From assembly GCF_020329435.1 (NCBI RefSeq), contig NZ_JAGKJK010000027.1:1-49983 (forward strand): a DNA stretch of 49,983 nucleotides, written 5' to 3'. The notes under the pieces were generated by a model. The model saw only the letters and a list, made by a program, of their open reading frames with translations. It had not been told where the DNA came from and searched no databases. Origin of the DNA: Bradyrhizobium hereditatis (GTDB lineage: Bacteria > Pseudomonadota > Alphaproteobacteria > Rhizobiales > Xanthobacteraceae). Made by a program: the position numbers and the translations under genes. Below are positions 28,587 through 38,040 of this stretch, one piece after another. Positions within the stretch are counted from its first letter, which is position 1; every line of letters starts with the position of its first letter.

Positions 28587-29088
28587 CTGGACCCGGACCG
28601 ATATGGCTCCCTTGCGGGGATGGGCGCCACGCGGGCAAAGGCTCCCCGCCAAGGTTCCTCATGGCCGCTGGAAGACCATGACCTTCCTGGCGGCCCTGCG
28701 CCATGACCGGATCGATGCACCATGGTTCATCGCGGGGCCGATCAATGGCGAGAGCTTTCGGACCTATGTTGAGAAAGGTCTCGTTCCCACCCTTCGTCCC
28801 GGCGATATCGTCATCATGGACAATCTCGGCAGTCACAAAGGCAAGGTCGTGCGTCAGCTCATTCGCGCCGCCGGCGCCAAGCTGTTCTTCCTGCCAAAAT
28901 ACTCACCCGACCTGAACCCGATCGAACAGGTCTTTGCCAAGCTCAAGCATCTGCTCCGAAAGGCTGCCGCCCGAACCGTCGATACGGTCTGCACCGCCAT
29001 CGCTGAGGTCCTCGACGCCTTCACACCCGAGGAATGCGCCAATTACCTCAAAAACTCAGGCATCGAATCTAATGCCATCACGCTTTAG
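28587..29088 (+). pseudogene. IS630-family transposase, 3' exon
   Basis: It resumes the IS630 protein after the intron: TWTRTDMAPLRGW in the joined frame, GRWKTMTFLAALRHD, the second catalytic Asp in VIMDNLGSHKG, and the Glu in FLPKYSPDLNPIEQVFAKLK. The stop is at 29086-29088. All C-terminal catalytic residues are intact. Confidence 0.88.
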
Positions 29089-29316
29089 GCTCCAGTCTCT
29101 GCTGATTCACGCAAGAGTTCGCAGCTTGTCCAAGTTAAACAGAGGAAGGACGAACTCTGCTTACGGAGAGAGGTAAGCACACGCGCGGCACTCGAGCACG
29201 CCGCCAATCTCGATCGAGGGCGCACAATGCATCCGCACGACACGCTTGGCGCGATATTGCGGAGCCGGCTAGGCAGCGTCGCTCCCTTCAATAGTGAGGG
29301 CGCAGTGACGGTGCCG

Positions 29317-31140
29317 TCACCGCGCGCTCAAATCGATCAGCTCCTCCTCGGTCCGCTGGCAGCGGATCTTTGCGCCCTTGGTCAGGCTGCGCAGCGGCGT
29401 CGGCTCGACGTCGCAGCGGCCGGGGACGCGCACCGCGCACCGCTCAAAGAAGCTGCAGGCTTCCCCGCGCCCAGGCCGGGCGACACCGACGGACGCCTCC
29501 TTCAGGACATTCTCGCTGATGCCGTCGAGCCAGCCCTGGCGCAGCTCGGGCACCGAAGAGATCAGGAGATCGGAATAAGGATGCAGGGGGCGCTGACCCA
29601 AGGCTCTGCGGCTGCCGTGCTCCATCATTTGCCCGGCGTAGAGAATCATCACCTCGTCGCACACAGCTTTGACGGTCGAAAGGTCGTGGCTGATGAAGAG
29701 ATAAGCGACGCCGACCTCCCGCTGCAGCTCGGCGAGGAGATCGAGGATCGCCGCGCCGACCACGGTGTCGAGCGCCGAGGTGATCTCGTCGCACAGGATT
29801 AGGGAGGGTTTCGCCGCGAGCGCGCGGGCGAGGTTTACGCGCTGCTTCTGGCCGCCGGAGAGCTCGCCCGGATAGCGCTCGGCCATCATCGCCGGCAGGC
29901 GCACCATGTCAAGGAGCTCCGCGACGCGGCGCCGGCACTGGTCGCCACCAAGACCGTGGTAGAACTCGAGCGGCCGGCCGAGGATGCGGCCAACCGTGCG
30001 CGAAGGGTTGACCGCCGTATCCGCCATCTGGAACAGGATCTGGATTCGGCGTAGCTGGTCGCGCGTGCGCTGCGAGGCGCGGCGCGGCAGCGGCGCGCCG
30101 TCGAGGAGGACCTCGCCGCGCGCGGCCGGCAGCAGCCCGGCGATCACCCGGGCGAGCGTGCTCTTGCCGCAGCCCGACTCGCCGATGACGCCGAGCGTCG
30201 TGCCGGCCTTGATCGACAGGCCGACGTCGCGCAGCACCGGCAGCACCGGCACGCCATCGCGGTCGGTTGCGCCGTAGCCGGCGACGACGCTCTTCACCTC
30301 CAGCACCGGTGGCGCGGCCTTCGTCTGGATCGCGCCAGGCGCCGTGGCGCGTGTGTGCGGCTCGGCGGCGGCGATCAGGCTCTTGGTGTAGTCGTTCTTC
30401 GGCTCGCTCAGGATCCGCCCGGTCGCGTCGACCTCGCGGATGATACCGTCGCGCAGCACGATGATGCGGTCGGCCATCTGCGCGACCACCGCGAGGTCAT
30501 GCGAGACGTACACGGCCGTAGTGCCGCGCTCCTTGATGGCCTTTTTGAAGACGCGCAGCACCTCGATCTGCGTCGTCACGTCGAGCGCCGTGGTCGGCTC
30601 GTCGAAGATGATGAGCTTCGGATCGGTGACCAGCGCCATCGCCGCGAGGAGGCGCTGCAGTTGGCCACCGGATACCTGGTGCGGGTAACGCTCGCCGACA
30701 TGCTCGGGATCGGGCAGGACGAGCTCGCGGAACAGCGCGACCGCCTCCGTCTTGGCCTCGGCCTGCGGCATCATCTTATGGATCTGCGAGCTCTCGATGA
30801 CCTGCTTTAGGAGCGGGCGCGCCGGGTTGAACGACGCAGCGGCGCTCTGCGGCACATAGGTGATGTTCCGGCCACGCAGGGAGGACAGCTCGCGCTTGCT
30901 CAAGGAGAGCACGTCGCGCCCGTCGAAGGTGATCTTGCCCCCGGCGATCCGCGCACCGGAGCGGGCATAGCCCATCAGCGACAAGGCAATCGTTGTCTTG
31001 CCGGAACCGGATTCGCCGATCAGGGCGACGACTTCGCCCGGCTGCACCTCGAAGCTGACATCCTTGACGATAACGCTCAGCCGCCCGCGCTCGTCGCGCG
31101 CGGTGACACGCAGGTTCTCCACCTTGACAAGGGGCGCCAT
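29317..31140 (-). CDS. Oligopeptide/dipeptide-type ABC transporter ATP-binding protein, two fused ATPase domains
   Basis: A 607-aa cytoplasmic protein with two full ABC ATPase domains, as in GsiA or fused DppD-DppF. Domain 1: Walker A GESGSGKTT (42-50), signature VSGGQ (156-160), Walker B LIIFDE (176-181). Domain 2: Walker A GESGCGKST (320-328), signature LSGGQ (427-431), Walker B LILCDE (447-452). The C-terminus has the Cys-containing oligopeptide ATPase tail (CSFFERCAVRVPGRC). ATG 31140 lies one base after the permease stop (TGAGATG) with GGGGAG upstream. It is the last gene of the four-gene operon and powers the two permeases. Intact. Confidence 0.95.
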   Translation of the reverse strand: MAPLVKVENLRVTARDERGRLSVIVKDVSFEVQPGEVVALIGESGSGKTTIALSLMGYARSGARIAGGKITFDGRDVLSLSKRELSSLRGRNITYVPQSAAASFNPARPLLKQVIESSQIHKMMPQAEAKTEAVALFRELVLPDPEHVGERYPHQVSGGQLQRLLAAMALVTDPKLIIFDEPTTALDVTTQIEVLRVFKKAIKERGTTAVYVSHDLAVVAQMADRIIVLRDGIIREVDATGRILSEPKNDYTKSLIAAAEPHTRATAPGAIQTKAAPPVLEVKSVVAGYGATDRDGVPVLPVLRDVGLSIKAGTTLGVIGESGCGKSTLARVIAGLLPAARGEVLLDGAPLPRRASQRTRDQLRRIQILFQMADTAVNPSRTVGRILGRPLEFYHGLGGDQCRRRVAELLDMVRLPAMMAERYPGELSGGQKQRVNLARALAAKPSLILCDEITSALDTVVGAAILDLLAELQREVGVAYLFISHDLSTVKAVCDEVMILYAGQMMEHGSRRALGQRPLHPYSDLLISSVPELRQGWLDGISENVLKEASVGVARPGRGEACSFFERCAVRVPGRCDVEPTPLRSLTKGAKIRCQRTEEELIDLSAR

Positions 31141-31141
31141 C

Positions 31142-32008
31142 TCAATGCTCCCCGGTCGAGGACCAGCGGCCCGGCAGGTTGTCAATCACGAGGTTGACGC
31201 CTATGGTCACGCTCGCGATTGCAACCGCCGGCATCACCACCGCCAGCGCACCGTCGGCGAGGCCATTGATGTTCTCGCGCACCAGCGAGCCCCAGTCGGC
31301 ATTCGGCGGCTGCACGCCCAGGCCGAGGAAAGACAGGCCCGACAGGAGCAGCATAGCGAAGACGAAGCGCAGCCCGAAATCGGTCAACACCGGCCCAGCG
31401 ATGTTCGGCAGGATCTCCTCGCGGATGAGATAGCCGGTGCCCTCGCCGCGGGCGCGCGCCACCTCGACGAAGTCGAGCGCGTTCACGTTGACCGCAAGCG
31501 CGCGCCAGATGCGGAAAGCGCCGGGCGTGTAAATCACGGCGACCGTGCCGACCAGCACCGGGATCGAGGAGCCGAGCGCCGCGATAACGACGAGAGCCGA
31601 CATCTTGCTCGGGATTGAGATCAGCGCATCGAAGAAACGGCTGAGCGCCATGTCGACCGCGCCGCGCGACACCGCCGCGAGCATGCCGAGCGTACCGCCC
31701 ATGAAGACCGCGAGGAAGGTCGCGGCCGCCGCGACGCCGATCGAGTAGCGCGCCCCAATGATGATGCGGCTTAAGACGTCTCTGCCGAGATAATCGCTGC
31801 CGAGCGGCAGCGCCCAGCGCATCCGCCCGAAAAGGTCGTCGTCGACCAGGGCGCCGACATCGTGCGGGACGATATAGGGGCCTATAATCGCAATCACCAC
31901 CCAAAAGCCGACGACGCCTGCGCCAATAATGCCGGCGAGCGGCAGGCGGAATCGACGGCGCGGCAATGCGGGCGCTGCGACGGCCGTGATCGTCTGATCA
32001 GCGCTCAT
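31142..32008 (-). CDS. ABC transporter permease, DppC/OppC-like
   Basis: A 288-aa inner-membrane protein of the peptide/nickel family. It has the first membrane helix (LAGIIGAGVVGFWVVIAIIG), the DppC segment HPLGTD-like as LPLGSDYLGRDVLSR, and further helices. The coupling-helix EAA loop is EVARARGEGTGYLIREEILP. The end SFLGLGVQPPNADWGSLV is diagnostic for the DppC branch. The start ATG 32008 overlaps the upstream permease stop by four bases (ATGA), indicating translational coupling. The frame is open further upstream but overlaps the other permease and is not homologous there. Confidence 0.94.
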   Translation of the reverse strand: MSADQTITAVAAPALPRRRFRLPLAGIIGAGVVGFWVVIAIIGPYIVPHDVGALVDDDLFGRMRWALPLGSDYLGRDVLSRIIIGARYSIGVAAAATFLAVFMGGTLGMLAAVSRGAVDMALSRFFDALISIPSKMSALVVIAALGSSIPVLVGTVAVIYTPGAFRIWRALAVNVNALDFVEVARARGEGTGYLIREEILPNIAGPVLTDFGLRFVFAMLLLSGLSFLGLGVQPPNADWGSLVRENINGLADGALAVVMPAVAIASVTIGVNLVIDNLPGRWSSTGEH

Positions 32009-32961
32009 CGATGACGAAGCCTCGGATTGGAGAGAATGCCGGCAATGTCGGCGAGCATCAGGAGGTAGAGATAGGCCGAGCAGAAGATCATCACGCAGGC
32101 CTGGACCAGCGGCATGTCGCGCGTCGAGACCGCATCGACGAGGAGCCGCGCAAGGCCCGGATAGTTGAAGACGATCTCGACGATGATGGCCCCGCCGAGA
32201 AGGTACGACAGGCTGAGGGCAACTGCGTTGGCGATCGGGCCGATGGTGTTCGGCAACGCGTGGGTCAGCACGACACGCATCGGCCGCGCGCCCTTCAGCA
32301 CCGCCATCTCGACATAGGACGAGCGCAGTGTGTCGATCATCGCGGCGCGCGTCATCCGCATCATCCACGCCGTCAAGACGCAGCTCAGCGTGAACACCGG
32401 GAGCGCGAACAAGCGGAAGAACTGGTCGAGCGAGATGATGCCTGCTGCGTAAGATAAGGCCGGGAACCATCGCAGGCGCACGGCGAAGACGATCACGGCG
32501 AGAGTCGCGATCAGGAACTCTGGCACCGCAACGATCGACGTCGTGAGGAAGTTCGCGGCACGGTCAAAGAGACTGCCACGCCAGACTGCGGAGAGAATGC
32601 CGAGCGTCAGTGCGATCGGCACGCACACCACCGCCGTCACCGCCGCGAGCATCAGCGAGTTCGGCAGGCGGCTCGCGATGAGCTCGGCGACGGGTAGGTT
32701 GTTGACCAGCGAGCGGCCCGGGTCACCTGAGAGCAACCCTCCGAGCCACAAGAAGTAGCGGATGTGGGCGGGCTGATCGAGGTGGAGCGCCGCCCGCAGG
32801 CCTGCTACCGCCTCGGGAGTCGCGCCTTGCCCGAGAATCGCCTCGGCGACGTCGCCGGGCAGAATCTCGGTGCCGACGAACACCGCGACGGACACGAAGC
32901 CGAGCGTCAGGATCGCGATCGCGATCCTGCTCAGGACCAGGCGGACAACCACCATGCTCAT
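32005..32961 (-). CDS. ABC transporter permease, DppB/OppB-like
   Basis: A 318-aa inner-membrane protein. It has an N-terminal helix with ILTLGFVSVAVFVGTEILPG, the DppB-type G-D-x-G-x-S as SGDPGRSLVNN, and an EAA loop in YVEMAVLKGARPMRVVLTHAL. The C-terminal region has FNYPGLARLLVDAVSTRDMP. I prefer ATG 32961 because AGGGGGAA is 7 bases upstream. An in-frame GTG at 33000 would overlap the substrate-binding protein stop (GTGA) and add 13 residues. It forms the channel with the DppC-like partner. Confidence 0.93.
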   Translation of the reverse strand: MSMVVVRLVLSRIAIAILTLGFVSVAVFVGTEILPGDVAEAILGQGATPEAVAGLRAALHLDQPAHIRYFLWLGGLLSGDPGRSLVNNLPVAELIASRLPNSLMLAAVTAVVCVPIALTLGILSAVWRGSLFDRAANFLTTSIVAVPEFLIATLAVIVFAVRLRWFPALSYAAGIISLDQFFRLFALPVFTLSCVLTAWMMRMTRAAMIDTLRSSYVEMAVLKGARPMRVVLTHALPNTIGPIANAVALSLSYLLGGAIIVEIVFNYPGLARLLVDAVSTRDMPLVQACVMIFCSAYLYLLMLADIAGILSNPRLRHR

Positions 32962-32996
32962 GACCGTTCCCCCTGCGAGGGAGGCCGCGATAATGC

Positions 32997-34631
32997 TCAC
33001 TGGTCAAGCCAAATGTTTTCGGCGAAGTTGTAACCCATCATGCCACCGGTCGGGATCGGCACGAGGCCCTTAAGCTGGCGCACATGCGCGTCGAGATTCG
33101 AGGCGAAGACCGGAATGCAGCAGCCGGAACCCTCATGCACCAAGCGCTGCATCTCGGCATACATCTCCCGACGCTTGGCGTCGTCGGTTTCGCTCCGAGC
33201 TTGCACGAGAAGGCGGTCGAAGCGCTCGTTGGCCCAACCACTCTCGTTGTAGGGAGCGCCTGACTTGAACAGTATGCTGAACTGGATATCCGCGGTCGGT
33301 TTCCCGTTGGTGCCGCCGAAACCTATCGGGTGCTTCATCCAGTGGTTCGACCAATAGCCGTCGGCCGGCACCCGTTGCAAGTTAAAGTTGCAGCCGATCT
33401 GTAGGGCGGTCTGCTGCAGGAGCTGCGCCATCTCCTCCGAGTTCCCCGCAGCGGGTGATACGACGATCGGGAAGGTCTGGTTGGCAAAGCCCGAGCGCTG
33501 TAGGTGAAAGCGCGCCCTCTCCGGGTCGTAGGGGCGCTGTGGAAGGGTCGGATCAAAAAAGCGATTGGTTGGATCGATCGGCTGGTCGTTGCCGATGACC
33601 GCATAGTTCCGGTAGACCGCGCGGCGGATCTGCTCGCGGTTGAACATGTGCTTCACGGCGAGCACGAAGTCCGGGTTTGAGCCCGGCGCCCGGTCGAGCC
33701 GGATGACCAAGTCGATATAGGCCCCGCCCTTGGTCTCGAACAGGCTGACGTTTGGGGTTGAGATTATGCGCTGCGCCGAGCGGGGGTTAACATTGTTGAT
33801 CATGTGCACGTCGCCGGAGAGTAGAGCGTTCACGCGCGCCGGCTCGTCCGCAATGCCGAAAAGCTCGATCTCGTCGAGATGGGGCTTGCTAGGCTTGAAG
33901 TACTCGTTGTTTCGCACGGCGATCGAGCGCACGCCCGGCCGGAACTCGGCGCACTTATAGGGGCCAGTACCGTTCGCCGTGCGAAAATCGGTGGTGCCAT
34001 CCTTGACGATTAGGAACCCCGTAAGGCCGAGCAGGGCCGGCAAGTCAGCGTTGGGCTCCGAAAGCCGGATGCGCAGCTCGTGCGCCCCGGTCGCGGTGAT
34101 CTCCTGGATCGGCTCGGCGAGGCTACGCGCCCCCGAGCCGACCGCGGGATCTTTGTGGCGCCGCAGGGAGTAAACGACGTCGGCAGAGGTCAGAGGCGAG
34201 CCGTCGTGAAAGCGCACGTCGCGACGCAGCTTAACGTGCCACATTGTCGCGCGGTCGCTCGGCGTGATCTCCTCCGCTAGAGCAAGCTGCGGGCTCAAAG
34301 TCTCATCGAGAACGGTGAGGCCATTGTAGAACATGAAGTGGCGCGACTGATCAGTCGGGTTCAAGCCCCTGGCCGGGTCTAGCGTGTCGGCGGTCGAGGT
34401 TTGGCTAAGCGCAACTTTGATCCGCCCGCCGCGGCGAGCGGTTTGCGCGTGCGCAGTCTCGGCGAAGCTGGCAACTGTACCAGCAGCGGCGACCGACATG
34501 CCGGCCGCAATGAGCCGATTTATGACCTCCCGGCGCGTCGCTCCACGACGGAATGCTTCGCCAACGCACTGCGCATCGTTGCGGAACAATTCAACGTCCT
34601 TCGTTTCTTTTATTCGAGGATCAGAATTCAT
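32997..34631 (-). CDS. ABC transporter substrate-binding protein, family 5 (peptide/nickel type)
   Basis: A 544-aa periplasmic solute-binding protein and first gene of the operon. The N-terminus carries a twin-arginine signal: TRREVIN at 32-38, a hydrophobic stretch, and a likely cleavage after AHA at 62. It should therefore be exported folded by Tat. Family 5 features are ADTLDPARGLNPTDQSRH, LRRDVRFHDGSPLTSADVVY, GTGPYKCAEFRPG, and a C-terminal ERFDRLLVQARSETD. ATG 34631 is preceded by GAGGGAGGGG. The frame opens at 34745 but without homology. The ligand could be an oligopeptide or another small organic molecule. Intact and clearly coupled to the downstream permeases (0-35 base gap). Confidence 0.94.
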   Translation of the reverse strand: MNSDPRIKETKDVELFRNDAQCVGEAFRRGATRREVINRLIAAGMSVAAAGTVASFAETAHAQTARRGGRIKVALSQTSTADTLDPARGLNPTDQSRHFMFYNGLTVLDETLSPQLALAEEITPSDRATMWHVKLRRDVRFHDGSPLTSADVVYSLRRHKDPAVGSGARSLAEPIQEITATGAHELRIRLSEPNADLPALLGLTGFLIVKDGTTDFRTANGTGPYKCAEFRPGVRSIAVRNNEYFKPSKPHLDEIELFGIADEPARVNALLSGDVHMINNVNPRSAQRIISTPNVSLFETKGGAYIDLVIRLDRAPGSNPDFVLAVKHMFNREQIRRAVYRNYAVIGNDQPIDPTNRFFDPTLPQRPYDPERARFHLQRSGFANQTFPIVVSPAAGNSEEMAQLLQQTALQIGCNFNLQRVPADGYWSNHWMKHPIGFGGTNGKPTADIQFSILFKSGAPYNESGWANERFDRLLVQARSETDDAKRREMYAEMQRLVHEGSGCCIPVFASNLDAHVRQLKGLVPIPTGGMMGYNFAENIWLDQ

Positions 34632-35306
34632 GGCCCCCCTCCCTCTTTCATTGCCGAGACGTCGTTTTGGGCCGACGTCGCTCGGATCGCTCTTCGGACC
34701 AGCGATTATCAAAGCGTGACACATAGAAAACGAGGCTTGCGCCAAAATATACCCGCTATTGAGCCGGATTTCCGCGCCAGACCCTTAAATGTGACGCTTT
34801 TATGCAAACGCCGTAAGACACGAGCGAGGTACAAAAGCGCGCAATCTGAGCTTTGAAAGGATCGAGCCCGCACAATCTGGGGACCCACGGCGACATAGTA
34901 TGGACCGGTCCATGTCTTTTGGAATGCGCTGGATTATGCCGGCCGGCATCTGAGCCGAAAGGCGTGGCTTACCGAGCGTCAGGACTGCGCACGACCGCCT
35001 CTCGGGTGAGCGGCGTGAAAAGGTGCGTGGCGACGATTGAGGCGACCGACTATGAACTGGATACTCGATTAACTTGTGCGAAAGTACAAGAAAGCCCGGC
35101 CAGTCGCCGACTAGGTCAGAAATTAAACGGTTTACTTGGTAGGCATCTGGAGGATGGGAGCGTCTTGCATGGTATTGCATATTCTGGCCCTCCAGTATCT
35201 CGATGCATTTCATCGAAAGCCCCAGCCTGCTGCAGCAATCCGTCCCCTAAAGGGAAATGCGATGAAAATATGTTTCACCACGCATGTATCCGGAGCTTTA
35301 GGGAGT
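34632..35306. other. Region upstream of the ABC operon
   Basis: It should hold the ABC operon promoter. No strong sigma70 or sigma54 site was recognised by eye and no additional gene is supported. Confidence 0.45.
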
Positions 35307-36016
35307 TTACCCTCGAGGTCTTACGGTCGTTAACGATGTCCCCCCTCGCGCCATCGATAGAAATCGCGTCTGGTCCGCCGGTTTGTCGCGGAACATGCCG
35401 ATGAAGCGAATGGTGAACGTCATCGCGCCATGCTTGGCGACGCCACGCACCGACATGCAGGTATGCTCCGCCTCGACGAGCACGGCAACGCCGCGGGGGC
35501 TTCAAGACTTCGTTGACGCGGCTGCGATCTGGGCGGTCAGGTGCTCTTGGGTCTGCAAGCGGCGGGCGAAGACGTCGGTCAAGCGCGCGAGCTTAGACAG
35601 GCCGACGATGCGCTCTACCGGAATATAGGCGTATGCGCCTTGCCGTAGAACGGCATCATGTGATGCTCGCATTGCGAGGCGAACTCGATGTCGCGCACCA
35701 GCACGAAATCATCATAGCCAGCGGTCTCCCCAAATGTGCGGTCCAGCATCTCGGCAGGGCACTGGTGATAGCCTTGATAGAGCTCGTGGAATGCCCCGAC
35801 CACGCGGCGTGGCGTGTCCAACAGGCCCTCTCGCTCTGGGTTTTCGCCGATATAGGCAAGCAGCGTCTTCACCGCCTGCTCGGCCGCGGCGCGCGCTGGG
35901 CGTGGCCGATCAGCGCGGCCGGACGCGAGGAATTCGGTAGAGTCGGGCTGTATGGGACGCACGATCGGCTTGTCGCAAAGCTTGGTAGCGCGTATCTGCT
36001 TGATCAATGCGTCCAT
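35307..36016 (-). pseudogene. folE: GTP cyclohydrolase I (folE) with two frameshifts
   Basis: The first 133 residues are a good FolE: AEQAVKTLLAYIGENPEREG, LLDTPRRVVGAFHELYQGY, FVLVRDIEFASQCEHHMMPF (the zinc-binding Cys/His-His) and YGKAH. There the frame breaks by two bases at about 35625. After that AYIPVERIVGLSKLARLTDV and RLQTQEHLTAQIAAA run in a second frame. A one-base loss near 35510 moves the last part, LKPRGVAVLVEAEHTCMSVR and AMTFTIRFIGMF, to a third. FolE makes 7,8-dihydroneopterin triphosphate for folate. This looks like a redundant accessory copy that has decayed recently, since residues are otherwise well kept. Sequencing error would have to strike twice to explain it. Confidence 0.88.
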
Positions 36017-36429
36017 ATCGACTCCGTTAGACAGACCTCAACTGACCTGGTGTCACCGGCAGACAGTAACCCTAAACCGCCGGTGAAACTGCAAGCGCCC
36101 TTTACTCTTCGGTTCGCCATCAAAAGCAGTATTGTGATTTCGTCTGCCGCCCGTGAAAAATTAGCTTTGCCCACCGTACCTCGCCAGTTCGCTTGAATAA
36201 GCGCCTGACAACGCCCCCCGAGCATGGTTCTGGGACATGCTGTTAGAAGAAGGCTTGAATGCCGGTCTCAGCACAGCCGGAGGAGGGCTTCGCCTGTGGG
36301 ATCGCAACGCACGATCTTCACCCGGCAAAATGGGCGAGATCGCGGACCAGCAAAGAAGATCGTCATTGAAAATCTGCAAGATTCTAAAAGCCAAACTGCT
36401 GCTTGTGGAGCGCAGGCGTTTCTAGACGC
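36017..36429. other. Gap without recognisable gene
   Basis: Upstream of folE only short chance frames are seen. Confidence 0.4.
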
Positions 36430-36525
36430 GCCCGGGCACTGGGATGAACGCTCCGGTCACCGGATCGCGGCATCGCTGATCAAAAACAGGATCACCTCAG
36501 CAATCTCCCGCGGCTCGTCGCAGGA
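36430..36525 (-). pseudogene. SDR oxidoreductase C-terminal fragment
   Basis: The minus strand reads DEPREIAEVILFLISDAAIR then, after one extra base, VTGAFIPVPG. This matches the end of classical SDR proteins (PEEIA-x-x-V-x-F-L-x-S-D-x-A-x-x-x-T-G). Only about 32 residues survive. It abuts the broken 3' end of a group II intron. Confidence 0.6.
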
Positions 36526-38040
36526 TGACGCCCATCAGGGCGTTTGAACCGGAAGTCTACGAAGCGGGTCTTGGTCGGATGGAGTTGAAGTCCGTACCGA
36601 CTGAGCCGCTTACCCATCACATTCAGCAATCGCTTGCCGGACAGATGGTCCTCGAAGGCGATCACCGCGTCATCAGCGTATCGAACCAGAAGGCACCGCC
36701 CTTTGAGCCGCGGTCGCGCCACCTGCTCGAACCATTCATCAAGCACGTAGTGCAGGTAGATGTTTGCAAGCAGTGGCGAGATCACACCGCCTTGGGGCGT
36801 TCCACCAGTCGTGCGGCGCAGGACGCCCTTTTCGAGCACCCCCGCCTTCAGCCACTTGTCGATCATCCTCCGGACGACGCCGTCCGTGACTCGCTGATCG
36901 AGGAATCGGCGCAGGTGCGCGTGGTCGATGGTGTCGAAGTATTTCGAGATATCGACGTCCACCACCCAGCGCAGCCCTTGCTCCATGAACCCATTACGTA
37001 GCGCGTGCAGGGCCTCATGGGCCGACCGTCCCGGTCGGAAGCCGTACGAGCACGGCAAGAAGTCCGTCTCGTAGATCGGCTCCAGCAGCAGGAGAATCGC
37101 CCGCTGCGCCACCTTGTCTTCCAATGTCGGGATACCCAGTGGCCGTTCGGTGCCATCTGCTTTCGGGATACAGTGCCGTCGCACCGGCGGCGCGATGTAT
37201 CGGCCGGATTTGATGCGCGCCAGGAGATCATCAAGGTTGACCTCCAGGTTCGCCTCATAATCGGTCGCCGTCATGCCGTCGATGCCGGGCGCGCCATCCT
37301 TGCGCGTCAGGCGATAGGCTTCGAGCATCCATTCACGGTCGATCAGGTGATGCAGCGAGGTCAGCACCCGCTCGGGATGTTTCCTCGCCAGATCGGCTAT
37401 CCATTGTCGTTTCGTGGACAGGTTTGCGGGACTCAGCGTTCCCTCCCGTGTTTCTCGTCAATGGTCTTAACGCGTGGCGACTCCCTTCCCTCCAGTGGGT
37501 CCCGGTAAGCCCAGTTCCCCGCCTTCCTCAGTACTACGAAGCCGCTACGACTTCCCGCTGCGCATGTCCGTCAGCTTATGTCTTCGCCTCCGGATTCCAC
37601 ATGCCTTGGTGTTTCGTGTTCGCATGCGCGCTCCCGATGCCCGCCAAGTCGGGACCAGGCCTGGAGCGTTGTTGAGGCCGGTGCTCCGCGCCAGCTTTCC
37701 ATGTGGACACCAACGGGATCTCTCAGGTTTCCTGGTGACCCATCCCGCACCTTTGCCCTGCTCGGAGACCCCGGCCGAACCGATGAGCCTGGCCATAGCG
37801 GCTTTCCCGGTGCTGCCCCCGGACCCAACACGGCGAAGGCTTCAGCACGACCATGATTTCGAGGCTTGCCACAGGGCTTTGGTACCCGCTGTCTACGCTT
37901 CACGAGCGACGTTGCCGTCACCCATGCAAGACTCGCTTCCGGCTGGCGGGCTCCGCCTTTGCCGGGAGGGCGTCGAACCCTCTGGGTCACGATGAAAGGT
38001 TTCAGATCACATTCTTCCTCCTTTCCAGGACTTATCCTGA
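36526..38040 (-). mobile_element. Group II intron, 3'-truncated, inserted in IS66 transposase
   Basis: On the minus strand about 600 bases of ribozyme 5' region (38040 down to about 37440) precede an intron-encoded RT, which then stops short. The RT C-terminus, domain V and domain VI are absent, replaced by the SDR fragment. The 5' end sits inside an IS66 transposase gene that is read on the plus strand (junction near 38041), so the intron lies antisense to its host gene. The RT is clearly different from the intron at 26.7 kb, so this was an independent acquisition. Confidence 0.75.
36530..37440 (-). pseudogene. Group II intron reverse transcriptase, C-terminally truncated
   Basis: Clear RT motifs: RLTRKDGAPGIDGMTATDYE, PKADGTERPLGIPTLEDKVA, SYGFRPGRSAHEALHAL, VVDVDISKYFDTIDH, GTPQGGVISPLLANIYLHY and the catalytic VRYADDAVIAFE. 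Similarity also extends upstream of 37367 in the same frame (STKRQWIADLARKHPERVL), so the true start is before that point and not determined. The protein ends after FVDFRFKRPDGRHPATS, before the maturase X domain. It cannot promote splicing. Confidence 0.85.

Noticed and set aside
30355..30810. Open frame of 151 codons on the plus strand inside the ABC ATPase gene
   Set aside because: It is antisense to a clearly conserved ATPase, arises from high GC content and has no homology.
31182..31904. 240-codon minus-strand frame overlapping the DppC-like permease
   Set aside because: A shifted frame of the permease, rich in Arg/Gly, without family motifs.
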